From assembly GCA_012932865.1 (NCBI GenBank), contig SAXG01000025.1:310001-374000 (forward strand): 64,000 nt of DNA, in the 5' to 3' direction. Shown in pieces: positions 33,418 through 44,839 of the stretch; positions within the stretch are counted from its first letter, which is position 1, and every line of letters begins with the position of its first letter. This DNA is from Amylostereum areolatum. Its lineage: Eukaryota; Basidiomycota; Agaricomycetes; Russulales; Stereaceae. Made by a program: the position numbers and the translations under genes. The notes beneath the pieces were generated by a model that saw only the letters and a list, made by a program, of their open reading frames with translations, was not told the DNA's origin and did no database searches.

Positions 33418-35356
33418 ATGGTCGTACTACCGCGCCGGCCGACGAGTGAGCATAGTGTCATTTCTCATTATTCTGCTCGTCTCATTCATCGCCGCAGTGC
33501 ATCTAAGGAAAAGCAATCGCCACATCATTTCCCTACCTGCCCCAGTTTCTGCACCGAACTCGCTCAGATAACAATCCATTTTCTCGCTGCCGATGACATG
33601 GGATGCGTCGTCCCACGCCTTCAAAAAGGATGGCTCACGCTTTTAGAAGTCTCCAAGTCTTGGCGAGCGACCGTCCTGGGCATGCCAGAACTGTGGGCGC
33701 AAGACATTTGTCGACTTCCCTTTCCACCCCACGTCTCCCTCGAGCGGGCGGGCTCGCTCCTGCTGACTCTCACAATCGACTACACGGAGGCTCGTGCCAT
33801 GCGAGAGTTTGCCGTTAGGGAAGATATCATCGTGCGTGCACAGAAGATCGCCGTTTCTGTAACAGCAAACACCAAGGACTCCCTCCGCGTGTACGATGTG
33901 TGGTTCACGGCGCTCGACGGCAAAAATCTACCCCTCCTTAAAGATCTCAGTATCACGTGCTCTGCGAAGGACAAGCTACAATTGAACGGTATCACCACCC
34001 GCCCACTGCCACCTGTGCATCGGATGCTCTTTCCGTGGACTCCTTCACCATCGTCGCTCACAAAATTGAGCCTGGACCTACCGTTCGGTCGGCGTGTTCA
34101 AGCGCCAGATTCTCTGGTTTATCTTACCTCCATTCTAGCAGCGTCGCCGCATCTTGAAGACCTTTCTCTCTTGGCGTTGCCTCATTACACTGTATACAAG
34201 GGACATGCCAATGGCACGCCGATCGTAGTCCCAGATTCCCTTCGCCGCCTGCAACTGGGCGATCACGCTTCATTATCCGTGACGGCATTTTGTGTGAAGT
34301 TGAGCAAGATCCCCCCCTCCCTCTCCTCTCTCCATTTCCGGGTTTCAAGATGGAATGGTACCCCGGCCGGCGGTCCCCATGCTCAGGCGAGTCATGAGGC
34401 ATATCTCGCCCAGAGCTACTTCTTCCGAAGCATAGCCCGGTATCTCCGCAACGCTTGTTCGGTCGCAGGACAAATCTCAGGGTTGGTGTTTCGTACGCGG
34501 ACGGGTCCGCCTTCCGACGATCCAGACGACAATGCTTGCTTGATCGAGCTCTGGACCCCAAGATCAGGCGTTCGTGCTGCGGATTCGGCGGTTGTAGAAT
34601 GTTTTGACACTATTTCCATCACATCCAACCGCTGCAGCTTGGAAAAGCGCATCTCTCTCGTCCTTCCGGATGTGCCTTACAATGGTCTTACATGTTTCGA
34701 CGCGGTCAAGGCCCTCGGTAAATTAAAACACCTCTCATTGTCCTTTGTCACGGCCATGAAGGTCGTGCCCTTGTTGGGCTACATGGAGCAGGAATGGATC
34801 GACTTCTTGAGACGCGCACAGCACGTTCAGACGCTCTATGTTCGTTGTTCGAAGGAGTCAATCCCTCTTCTACGAGTCCTTGGGCGATCCTCAACGCGGG
34901 CGTCTGACTCGGGGGGTGAAGATGGTGATTTTGGGGATCTTTCAAGCGCCACAGTTCCGCTACCGAGGCTTCGTCGCTTGTGTCTCTACATTGAGACCCC
35001 AACCGAGGTCAAAGGTGACTACGATCACATCTGGTTCGCGCTCGGGCGAGCTCTCAGAAGTCGCGCGAAGAAGCCGGAATACAAGTTGAACTCTCTCCGT
35101 TTGGAGGTGGGGTCGTGCGATCCAGAGGATGCTCCGAGGCTGCATTCACTTTGTGGGCTCGAAGAGAGCGTGGAGAGGTTTGAATGTATGTTATTGTTTT
35201 ACTTGGTTGTATATCCGCGGCTTCATGCTAATCGTTATTTCAGACATTGTACACAATGGTCATCCTGTGAACAGAATGGGTGATGATCAGTTTCAGGACC
35301 CCGACTCGGAGACTACAGAGATATGCTCCAACGACGAAAAGACGGTAGTGGCATGA
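33418..35356 (+). CDS. F-box/LRR-like protein
   Basis: This is a probable F-box protein of the expanded Agaricomycete type, in which the F-box recruits substrates to an SCF ubiquitin ligase. The F-box-like part is CTELAQITIHFLAAD followed by LLEVSKSWRATVLGMPELWA (coding around 33540-33710). After it come irregular leucine-rich segments such as LTKLSLDLPFG, LEDLSLLALPHY and LRRLCLYIET. One long exon runs to about 35184, and a 60-bp intron leads to a final exon ending at 35356 with a polar tail (DPDSETTEICSNDEKTVVA). The start is uncertain: a coiled-coil-like segment, LDRVKVLEREATRKKERLRR, is encoded in an open frame at 32947-33120 and could be an upstream exon. Confidence 0.72.
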
Positions 35357-35559
35357 ATTAGGCTCGAGTAAAAGGCGTTCGACTTCAGATGGTATCCTTT
35401 TCTTGATTTATCTTTGTCGGCCTGGTAAACGAGACGGCCTTATGTTTAGGATTCGCCGTCTCTTTGACTGAAATGATGATCAATGTTGATTGAATTGTTC
35501 AATGTTGCATAAGATTAAGTTGGGAAAAATTGCGAGTCAGAAAAAGCAGCTAAAAACAT

Positions 35560-35647
35560 TCCGGAACGGGGAATCGAACCCCGAGCTGCCGCGATCACGT
35601 AATAAACAATGAAAGGCGGCAATGTTAAACCGTTACACCATTCCGGA
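35560..35647 (-). tRNA. tRNA-Glu: tRNA-Glu(UUC) with intron
   Basis: Read on the minus strand, the acceptor stem TCCGGAA pairs with TTCCGGA. The D-arm is TGGTGTAACGGTTTAACA and the T-arm is GGGGTTCGATTCCCC. The anticodon stem is GCCGC/GCGGC with loop C-T-TTC-A, giving anticodon UUC (Glu). About 16 extra bases (near TTGTTTATTACGTGAT) interrupt the loop after position 37, the standard place for a eukaryotic nuclear tRNA intron. Without the intron the tRNA is 72 nt. Internal A and B boxes are present. Confidence 0.9.
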
Positions 35648-36260
35648 GGATACAAGACCTCGCTTGAAGCGCAATATACCAATCATAGAACACCTTCTCA
35701 CACATCTGCAAGTTCCATCGCTAGAGGCGGCACGATGTTGGATCGATAGAGAGTCAGAGACCCGTCAGCTTCAATTCCAGCCTTTGAAGGAGAGGGTCAT
35801 TGTGTGCCTCACAAAAGGCAGCAATTTTGAGCTGTCACACCATACGATGCATGAATATCCGGGAGTACTCCCTCTTACCTAGTCTCCTAAAGGAGATGTC
35901 GATAGATCCAACCCTCGTACTACCTCGAGATCATCATCACTACTAGGGGCGGTACGAAATCTGGGTCGATAGTCACAGTGACAGCACAGAACGCTCAACC
36001 TGGAGGGAGATGGTGTCCTGTGATTGGTCCTTGGACGGTCGGCCGGAATGGTGCCTCGCATAGGCGCGGCGGGCCGCCAGAGTATATACGTCAATGTTGC
36101 ACCGTTACACCATTCCGGAATGTGCCACTTTCACCTTGAAACGAGATGAGTTTTCTGCATCCTCCTACACGCCCGTCTGAAGAGCAAAGCAATAAAATTA
36201 AAGGCGCCAAAGCTCAGGATCCCCAGCCTGGCGAGGCTTAATTTGTTCTTTCGCGGCTAA
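35648..36260. other. Intergenic region with partial tRNA-Glu copy
   Basis: No protein gene was recognised here. It contains the tRNA-Glu 5' fragment at 36092-36119. Confidence 0.45.
36092..36119 (-). pseudogene. 5' fragment of tRNA-Glu
   Basis: On the minus strand this repeats the first 28 bases of the tRNA-Glu gene (TCCGGAATGGTGTAACGGT, then GCAACATTG), with two changes from the intact gene 450 bp away, and then stops. The anticodon and T-arms are absent, so it is a truncated copy. It keeps the A-box region but no B box. Confidence 0.7.
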
Positions 36261-36267
36261 TGCGTGG

Positions 36268-37775
36268 TTGACGGGCAGTTCTACACTGGCAGGTCACACT
36301 GGCAGATGCTCCCTTGTGGTGGCTGCACCGTGTTTGACATACGTACTGCCAGGAGCTGAATCACGGCCCTCAATTCCATATCAAGATGCCCTTCTCAAGT
36401 CCCATCGGGCATTCGCGAATTACATACAGAACACCTGGGGCGTTGCGACAGAATGGGACGAAGAGGATGAGGACGACAGCGAAGACGAGGAGATAGATAG
36501 GGTACGTCGATCTCCTGCTGCTTTTCTCCTTCTCGACAAGGAACTCAGATCCCGTAGGACATTGTGGACGAACTCGCGGATGTGTCCCACGATGTTCCCG
36601 TCCAAGCGAATGGTGTTCTTCCCCACCTTTTCAACCTCTCTGTTACCCGGCAGGGATGTAAGCTGTCTACGCACATCACACCGCGGTAGAATCATCAAGA
36701 TTAAGACGGCGCCCTCGCCGAAAACTTTTCCAGCACACGGTGCCCTCAGGATATGGCGACGCATGCGGACCCAGACAACGTGCTACGACACCGCAGTGCG
36801 CAACACGCACGAGATCCCGTTCTCCGAGTTCGCCGTCGAATCCGCGCTCCTCGACACTGTCCGCAAGTGCTCGACCGCTGCACGGTTCCACCCGCGCGCT
36901 GTGCGTGTCGACCCATATAAAATCCACCTATACGGACAGGACAGCCACCTCAAACCGCACCGCGATGCACCCGAGCTTGGGCTCATCGGCACTTTCCTCC
37001 TTGGCCTGGGCGACTCCACGTACACCAAGAACCTCAAGGTCGACGGAAAAAACCTACTCAGCACACCTTGGAGAATGGGTCGTGTTCTACCCAGATGTCG
37101 CTCACCAAGTTCAACCGATCATTTAACAAGGGCCATCGCGCTGTGATCGCGCTGAAACTTTTCCACGACGATACTGTGGTGCAGCCAGAGGACGTCACGG
37201 AGGACCCGGAGTTCATGCAACACGTCAACGCAGCGGTGAAGGAGGCGAGGGTGCCACTTGGACTGTTGTTGCAGCGGAAGTACAACTTGGGGAGGACGAA
37301 GCTCAGTGGGTTTGAAGCCGCCCCTCACTCGTGCTTCTTGAAGAGGGAGGACGTCAAGGTACTTACACTTGTCGTGGTCATCCAGTGCAGGCTCGTGGAT
37401 CCAAGAAGGCGACGACGCTCTCGTGGAGACATCCTCAGAAGTGTATTCGTGCACTTCGCAGCATGTGGACGTGCCCTCGTTCATGCATAATCGGTATTAG
37501 CCTACACGGATATCTGAAACCACTTGGATCGCACGCCAGGACTGGAATGGCTTTTGGACCTCAAAAATGTCACATTCCGTGTCTGCGCGATGGATGTCAC
37601 GCAGACGAACATGATAGAGTGGGAGAAGAACACGCATGAAACCGATTTCACTGGGAAGGAATCGCGAGTGCAGTCCTGGGAAAGTGTGTATTCGTCGTAC
37701 GCGTTAGTAGTTTTTCCGACCAAGTCGGACAGGCCTATCGTGAGGGTTGCGGAAAGCCGGTGTAGGACAGCCTAG
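36268..37775 (+). pseudogene. 2OG-Fe(II) dioxygenase-like gene, frameshifted copy
   Basis: This is another copy of the same dioxygenase family, on the plus strand. An N-terminal acidic stretch (TEWDEEDEDDSEDEEID) is followed by AVRVDPYKIHLYGQDSHLKP, HRDAPELGLIGTFLLGLGDS, WVVFYPDVAHQV and GHRAVIALKLFHDD, so HxD, distal His and Arg are all encoded. The frame changes at a run of six A near 37051 and again near 37120-37130. The C-terminal part (KYNLGRTKLSGFEAAPHSCF, then LEWLLDLKNVTF and SYALVVFPTKSD) is also spread over different frames. With two or more shifts it is probably a pseudogene; a short unusual intron could explain one of them but not all. Confidence 0.72.
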
Positions 37776-38138
37776 ATTTTGGCAGACATCCGTCGCTTTT
37801 CCTGCGCTGATTCTTGCTTCCCGTTGAGACAGGGGTTTTTTCTGGATTCAAAACATCAAGAACTCGAGCGCGCGACAATCTGGAGGACCGAGGGATGGAT
37901 GAGAAGCGGCGGATGCTATGGCTCGGGGGGTTGGCTGCATTGGACTTGAGTTGTCGTTGGTATGAGTCGCGAGCGCGTAGGCTTCGGCAGAGCAAGCGCA
38001 AGAAGGCAATCCGCATAATCAAGACCATACGTCTTTGTGTACAAGATATCAGCTACGTGAAAATATCACTGTCCGGGTGTCTGTAGTGGCAGTCCTGCAA
38101 CATGACCTATATTCACTGTGATCGCGAAAATCCATCGT

Positions 38139-38875
38139 TTAGAGCCCGAGAAGGGATGCGAGATCGCCGAGCTGGAGGTTCGTCACAGCGACCTGGAGCC
38201 CGGAGACCAGGCCTTGCAGGAGTTGCACGACGAGCGTAAGAACCGCTTCCACGAGGCCGACCACGAGTCCGATAAGCTGGGCGAGGGTCGTGCTGACAAG
38301 AACCATGTCAGGTTTTCTCAAGTGAGTACGACAACGCTGAGAAATGCGTACCCCAGCTGGGCGAAGATGGGAATGAGTGAAGCCGAGTCTACGCCGCTCA
38401 AGGTGACGAGAGCGTTGGATGGGGTGAGAACAGTCTGGCCAACAATCGACTCAGCGTCGACAAAGGTGTGTCAGAAAGACACAACATACAGTCAAGATGT
38501 TTGCCAAAGACTGGATGGGGTCACCGGCACCGTTCGGGGCAGGCGTCGGCAGGGTGCTGAGCTGGGCAATAGCATCTTGGATCAAAGAGTTCGCACTGGT
38601 GACGATAGGTGCCACGCTGTCAGCCGTCGCGTTGCTCGCATCCAAGGTCGCTAAAATGTGCATGAGAACGCTGTCAACGAAAGCAGAAGAAGAAAATCCC
38701 GACCAAAAGGGGCAAAGGTGCTTTGGAGCTGCGTGTTCAATGCGTCCAAAATACTGCTGACGGTGTTGCTGTCGGTCTGACGGGCCTGTAGGGCATGATC
38801 CTCCACGGGGACAGCAGAAACGAAGGTGCCGAGGGCGAGGGTGATAAAGGTGGCGATCTTGGCGAGAGAAAACAT
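38139..38875 (-). CDS. Small secreted hydrophobic protein
   Basis: The predicted protein has 194 residues in four exons: 38875-38704, 38650-38490, 38449-38352 and 38292-38139. It starts with a clear signal peptide (MFSLAKIATFITLALGTFVS, then AVPVED). A Ser/Ala/Thr-rich, mostly helical middle (NTVSSILDALNTQLQ, SANSLIQDAIAQLSTLP) follows. The end is very hydrophobic (TTLAQLIGLVVGLVEAVLTL, then VVQLLQGLVSGL). The mature part encodes no Cys, so it is not a hydrophobin. I do not recognise the family; similar secreted proteins without known function are common in Agaricomycetes. A wall- or surface-associated role is a guess from composition. ATG at 38875 is chosen because the signal peptide begins there. 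Confidence 0.75.
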
Positions 38876-40430
38876 GTTCACGGCGTATGTAAATTCTGAA
38901 CTCGTCGTCGAGAGAGTATAACTGAGGAGGAGGAGGACTGGTCGTGATGTCCGACCGAGAATAAGGAGCGGGGTTGGGTTCTTATACGCATCCAGTGGGA
39001 AAATATAGATGTCAATGTCGTCTCAGAGTTGCGGCAGGCAGAGGGTAATTAGTCTCCATGGCTGACCTAACCAGAAGAGAGTCGTTCGAGTTGTAAGAGA
39101 GAAATGCGTCAGTGTGGTGTACTCACTTTGAATTGGTCCAATGCTTGAGGGTGGAGAGCCGCTACTGTGTTCAAGTCGTGTGGTTCCTATTGTGAGTATT
39201 TACATCGCTATCGTTGTGACCAAGTATGCAAGGAGCCGTGGCTGAACGAGAGCGTTGAACATTGAGGCCTGAGGCGCTGACTATGGAAAAATGACGAAAA
39301 AAGTTCGAGGAGGACCTTCTAGCGGCGGCCACTTGGGCCACATTCGTCATGAGAGTGTTGTAATACTAGGCCGAAGCGTGTTCGAAACACTGTAGACAGT
39401 AGGGGAGCCGAGTTTGCCCAGCGTCATTAGTACTCAGTTAGACCTCGGAGAAATTTGAGGGTTGGAATAAGTAGTTGTTCGGGTCCCAATCTTCTGGTTG
39501 CCATCAAAGAACTTGGTCCCGATTCGGGGTGCCCTTTGAAGAGGAGTGGGACCGATGCTCAAGCAGACGGCCGAGGCGGAAGTGGATGTCTCCTTCATAT
39601 CCGCCGGCTGAGATTTGACCAACTAGTAGAACTGCAGTGACCGCATTTGATCTAGTCACAAACCAAAGGAATTCTTCGTGATCGGAGGCATTATCGGTGG
39701 AGGACAAACACGTGTTGTTTTTGGTGCAGAATCTCGCATCGAATATCGATGACGGGGGTCCGCGGGTTACTGGGAGCAGAAGGGATCGGAAGAGACAATG
39801 CGGAAATCCTGACCGTCGCGACTCGCGACTCTCGAAAAGTGCGGCTCGCTGCTTTATGAGAGGATCCCTAGGTAGGTACGAGGGTTGAGTCCATCGACGT
39901 CTGCTCTAGGAAAACGACTTGATCCTGTTTGAAGTCTGGATACGAGAGACTAAGACTAGCCCACTTATGCGGTGTTCCTTTCAACTGGAATTCGACCAAA
40001 TCCCAATCGGACCTAGAAATCATTCGAAGCCACCGGCAAGCCCTCCCGCGCCCGGTAGGCACTGGGCATTAGTACGTATTCCGGCTCAGATCGCTTTTCT
40101 TTCTTGTACGTATCCGATGGTTGTATGATGGGTGAGCCGTCTGCCATACGAAAGATGTTAGCAACGGATACAGTACGAGCGCAATCGAGAGCTCTTCACC
40201 AAAGGGAGCTCTGCGTGGGCATTTGGATTAAGATATGCCCGAGCCGCAGTGTTTGTCCGATTTGTCTGTCCGGCCTGGAGGACATTGTTTTGAAGTATCC
40301 GAAGGATGCCGCAGGGTCCACAGTTATCGTTGGGGCGGGTCGCCAAATCGGCTAGGGTAGGAGCCTGGCATAAGATCTACATTTCCATGTTGCTACACAA
40401 GAAACACAATGAGATTGAAAATGTGTTTGA
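38876..40430. other. Intergenic region between secreted protein and SQS1
   Basis: About 1.55 kb with only short, unconvincing open frames. It should contain the secreted-protein promoter (the words TTATACGC and AATATAGA lie near 38980-39006) and the 3' end of the SQS1-like gene. No mobile element was recognised. Confidence 0.45.
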
Positions 40431-40435
40431 ACAAA

Positions 40436-43400
40436 CTACCCGCGCGATGCGCCCAATCCCAGCTTCGTATTCTTCACTACCGCGGTCAACGGAACCTCTA
40501 GCCCGCCCGACGCTCCGATCCGACTGCCCTCTGCCCAACCCATCGCAGCCAACATCTGAAAGCCAACGTTCGCCTCGCCAATCTTTGGGGCAGCCTACCC
40601 GTCCCCCTAGTATCAGCAAGGTATATCTCGTCACGCAGAGGAAGGCTACATACCTTGCCGACAATGTCGCCCTCCCGAATCTTACCACCGTCCCCCTTGC
40701 CTTTCCCATCACCATTCCAGCCCCCAACCCCTCCGTCTACCCTCACCCCCATCCTCTTCAAAATGCTCCGCACCTTCCTGTCGTTCACGTTAACGCCGCT
40801 TTTCGTTGTCTTGATCAGGCTCGTATATCTCCCCAATCCCTTGCCTTTGCTTTCGCTCTTCAAATTGAACGCCTGTGCAAGCTCGTGGACCATCTTGCGC
40901 TTGCTTTTGTCCATGGGCGGGAGCGCCATGGTGTCTGGACCTCCGATGTCATCAAGGAACCTCCGTATTTGCTGCTCGAGGGAAGCGAAATCGACCACAC
41001 GATTGGGGACCGCGATGCGGGGATCCAAAGAAGCGACTTTGAGCATCTCCTTCCGACCCTTCTTCCCGCCGCGTTTCTGCGAGAGTGGATCGGCGGCGGC
41101 AATGAGACGCTCTTCTGTGCGCTCGCGCTTGCGGTCTGCTTTCTTTTTGCGATCACGCTCCCATTGCTCTTGCAGTTCACGCGGAAGATCTTTGTTCTTC
41201 TCCTTTCGACGTTCTAGGAAGATGTCAGAGATCGTCGAAAGAAACAAAAGGAAGGGAAACATACTAGCAGGGGTAGTGGGATCATCACTATCGAAATCGC
41301 CAGAGTGGATTTGGTGGAAGAGGCGGTTTTGATCACGCAAGCTGCGACCTTTGCGGATAACTTCGTTCTCATCCAAGAAGTCCTGTCATAACTTATCAGT
41401 CATGGACCACAAAGAGAACCAACAGTCGAACCTGAACCACGGCAGAGAGTTCCTTGTCTCCATCCCCCCAGTTGAAGCCAGGCGTGAAATCATCTTCATC
41501 GTTGTTCAGCCCCTCCTCCATGAGGTCCTTGACTCCTTTGCCGTTGGAGCGTTGCCTGAGTCTTTCGAGTCGCGCCTGAAACCCACGTTTGGGCGTTTCC
41601 TCCTCGTCTGAGGAGTCTTCGTCGTCTTCATCATCTTCATCTTCGTCGTCGTCCTCTCCTTCACCCACCAATCGTTTCTCTTCCTCGCTCAGCACCATTT
41701 CCACTTCTTCATCCTCTTCATCCTCTTCCCCGCTTTCGCTTTCGCTCCCCCGTTCCTGACTCTCCTCTTCCTCCTCCCTCATCCGCACTTCATCTTCCAC
41801 GTCACCCATCGACATATGGTTTTGACCCGCAGACTGCATGCCCTTCACGAACATCTCCATCTCTTGAACATTCATCTCCAGCTCCGAATCCAGCTCCATC
41901 CCGCCTGTGCCCGTCGACAACTCGTCCCCGCTGGTGTCGCCCCAGTCCACGTCCGAGTCCCCACGTCGTTGCTCGTCCCGTCGCGGATCGCGATCGCGTC
42001 CATGCAGACGTTCCTCGGACATCATTGCGCCAAACGCACCGAACATGGACGGGTGCTCGCGGCGGCGGCGGGCGAGTCGATTTGTGCGAGGTTGTTTGTC
42101 CTTGCGAAGGGCGCGGGGGAGGTTGGCCACTTGGCGTGGCTTGGACGGGCTGGGCGCGAATGAGAACGAGAATTCGGCCATGGAGGGGGCCGGTGGAATC
42201 GGGAGCGCTTCAATGGCGACCGCCGCAAAACTAGTGGTGACGGCAGCGGCAGGTTCTGTAAAGCTATGGGCAGGCGTGGTGGAAGATTGGGGATCAGGGT
42301 TGGTAGCCTCGAGGGCCTCTCCAGCTGGCGGGGTTTGAGGCTGTCCACTACACTCAACGGGAGCTGTTGGATCCAATGTCGAGTGGCCTTCTGCAGGGCG
42401 GGAGGAAGAGGCGGGAGTATCGATAGGCATAGGTAGTGTGTCTGCAGAGGGCGCGGCTTCGTAGATTCCGTCTATATCCATGGACGTGGCTTCGAATATT
42501 GTTGCAGGGTTGTCCTGTGGAAGGGCTGGTTGTTCGACGAAAGTTTCAATCGCCGTTGCATCCCCTCTTGGAGTCTTTGAAGGAGAGGCAGCTTTGCCGT
42601 TCCTTGGATGGGGCGCGACGTATACGATTACTTCGTCGTCGTCTTCGCCTAGGGGAACGTTTCCTCCAACGCGATCGACTTGAATCGAGGAACTTGAAGC
42701 TGCGGTGCGAGCGGGCGTGGTGTCGACATAAAAGCCCGTAAAGGTCTCCTGAACAGTCTCCGCCTTGGTGGTGATGTTGGTGCTGGACTTGCCAGCCTTC
42801 GAGGCTGCGATAGCCTCTACTTCGGCTACCGCCTTCGCCATATCTTCGAAGTCGATTTCTTCTAGTTTTTCTTCGCCATCGGACGGTACTCTTGACGAAT
42901 CTTCTTCTTGAGATGTGTGGTTAAAGACGTTGAAGACACGATCCGCTGTAGGAACATGGCTTTGTTCAAGGTCACCTACCACATACGTCATCAGAAAGGG
43001 GAATGAAGTGGTATGAACGCGAAACGCATACCAGCTTCATCCGCGACCGGCTTGAAGATCTCTTCCTCCTCCATAAACAATTTCGGGGTGATTTCCGATC
43101 GCACGAAAACAATAGGCCTAAGCAAGGGACGATCTTCGTAGAGTAGCTGCGACAGTGGCGCGGTGCTCGTTCGCAACCTCTTAGAGAGCATATTCCGTCG
43201 AATTTGATCCCTGGACCCCATGTCGTCGCGAACAAATCCACGACCCCGCGCTCGTGAGAAGGCATTTCCGCGTACGGGAGTGGCACGACCTGAGTTCGGT
43301 GTTGAGCCATTGTATGGACTGGCGTTGTCGGGTGTCCCATGAATGAACGGACCATCGCGGCCGCGGCCACGGGGCGGGGCAGTAGGTGCACGTCCCCGAA

Positions 43401-43991
43401 AGTCTGCGGTAAATATTAGCATAAGATAATTTTCGAAAGAGCTGTCACAAAAAGAGAACCAGAACAAGACGTATTGACGAGAAAAGTCAAAAGTGGCGTG
43501 GTATCCGGGTCAAGGTCTAGACATCTTCGCCCAGCTCGCAAGCTGACGCGCGTGCGGTTGCAGATGCAACAAAGCCACACGTCGAGAGATCGCATAGAAT
43601 CCAATCGCGATAGATGACCCTTTGTCCGAAACTCATGCGAGCGCTCCTCCATGCCGTGGCCAGCAACGCGCGCGGGCCATTCCAATCCGGCCATGATGCA
43701 TCTCCAGTCCGTCCACATAGCCACCACAGAAGATCTGGAAGTGCGCTGGCACAAGGCAGCCGGCTACAAAAATACGAACTCACTGGATGGCAGGATGTCC
43801 GCTGGATCAAGGGCATAGTCGTCGTCGAAGCCACCGACTCCTCTCCCCCTTCCTTGACCACCGCTGAAGAACCCTCTCTTCGCACCACGTCCACGCCCTC
43901 CTCCGCCTCCTCCGCGCCCTCCACGTCCATTTGGCGTAGAACTGCCGCCGCCATTCGAAGGACCTCCGCGACTCCCTCGACCTCTGGCCAT
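40436..43991 (-). CDS. SQS1: SQS1-like R3H and G-patch protein
   Basis: This is a probable ortholog of yeast Sqs1/Pfa1, a G-patch cofactor of the DEAH helicase Prp43 in ribosome biogenesis and splicing. The N-terminus is Gly/Arg-rich (MARGRGSRGGPSNGGGSS, then GRGGRGGGGGGRGRG). The middle is long and acidic, with Glu/Asp runs around 41600-41790. The R3H domain is LEQQIRRFLDDIGGPDT then SKRKMVHELAQAFNLKSESK, and the C-terminal G-patch is IGEANVGFQMLAAMGWAEGS followed by LTAVVKNTKLGLG. The last intron ends just before AAPKIGEANVG, giving a stop at 40436. A phase-compatible first intron of about 376 bp (43783 to about 43408) is long for this window. The internal exon borders near 43000 and 41380-41210 are approximate. 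Confidence 0.88.
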
Positions 43992-44409
43992 CGCGTATGT
44001 GCTTTGTTCAACCGGTCAAAAGAGGAGAGATATCTGGATGAAATGGTGTGTGAAGGCCTAGAGATGTACGATGGTAAGCTGCCGGGGAGGGGGAGGTTCC
44101 AGAAGAGGCCGTTCGTATATTCGTAGTGGTGCCGAACTCAGCGAAAGTCAGCACGGCTCCGGAAAAGGTGCCTGTAGCACGTGATGAGAATTAATACGCG
44201 TCGACGCTCGTACCGTAACTCAGTAAGTAAACCCAGTAAGTTACTGAACCCTGGCAGCGACCAAACGTTGTAATCTTCCACTACAAACTGCACTCCAACG
44301 TACAGATATGAAATCGTCATAAATCGCATATGGAGCATATAATTGCTAAGTACAAGGCCATTATTTCGCGTTATGGATATCACAACAGCCGCCTCCGATG
44401 GTAAGCAGC

Positions 44410-44839
44410 CTAACTATTCCACTGTTGCTTCTGTTGACCCTGATCGCCACGCATGTTGCCTATCAAGTAACTTAGCGTACTACACACACAAATTTACCAC
44501 CGCAGGGGGATCACCTTGCGCTTGTCGCTGTTTGTCGCCGGTCACGGCACCCACGACGGAATCCCATTTGCCAGTGGCGCGGTCGGTCGACCCTTCCACA
44601 TAGACTTTCGCCTTCGCAATTTTAAATTCAGCTTCTCCAGAGGCGTGTTCCTCCTTTCCACGCTGCTGCATGGACTTGGCGCCGGTAAGGGTGCCGAGAG
44701 ACTCGACGGCGGTTCCCTTCACTGAGTGAAACCGGCCGGAGCGTTTACTGTGAACCAGTGCATCAGGTTGATCAGAGTTTCTGGAAAACGTGCTACTGGA
44801 CGAGGCGACGTACGTTGGATTCTCGGGCTGGTACGACAT
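44410..44839 (-). CDS. CsbD-like stress protein 2
   Basis: This second CsbD-like protein has 102 residues in three exons: 44839-44814, 44747-44515 and 44459-44410. The product begins MSYQPENPTKRSGRFHSVKG and continues AVESLGTLTGAKSMQQRGKE, EHASGEAEFKIAKAKVYVEG and STDRATGKWDSVVGAVTGDK, ending GNMRGDQGQQKQQWNS. The exon plan, including intron phases and the 233-nt central exon, matches the gene at 20330-20780, so the two are duplicates. A function in stress tolerance is the usual suggestion for the family, and the mechanism is unknown. Confidence 0.9.

Noticed and set aside
38139..38875. Hydrophobin
   Set aside because: The protein is secreted and hydrophobic, but the mature part has no Cys, so the eight-Cys hydrophobin pattern is absent.
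40306..41217. 303-codon open frame on the plus strand
   Set aside because: It is antisense to the R3H and G-patch exons of the SQS1-like gene, which have clear domain motifs; the plus-strand product is Pro/Leu-rich without a family.
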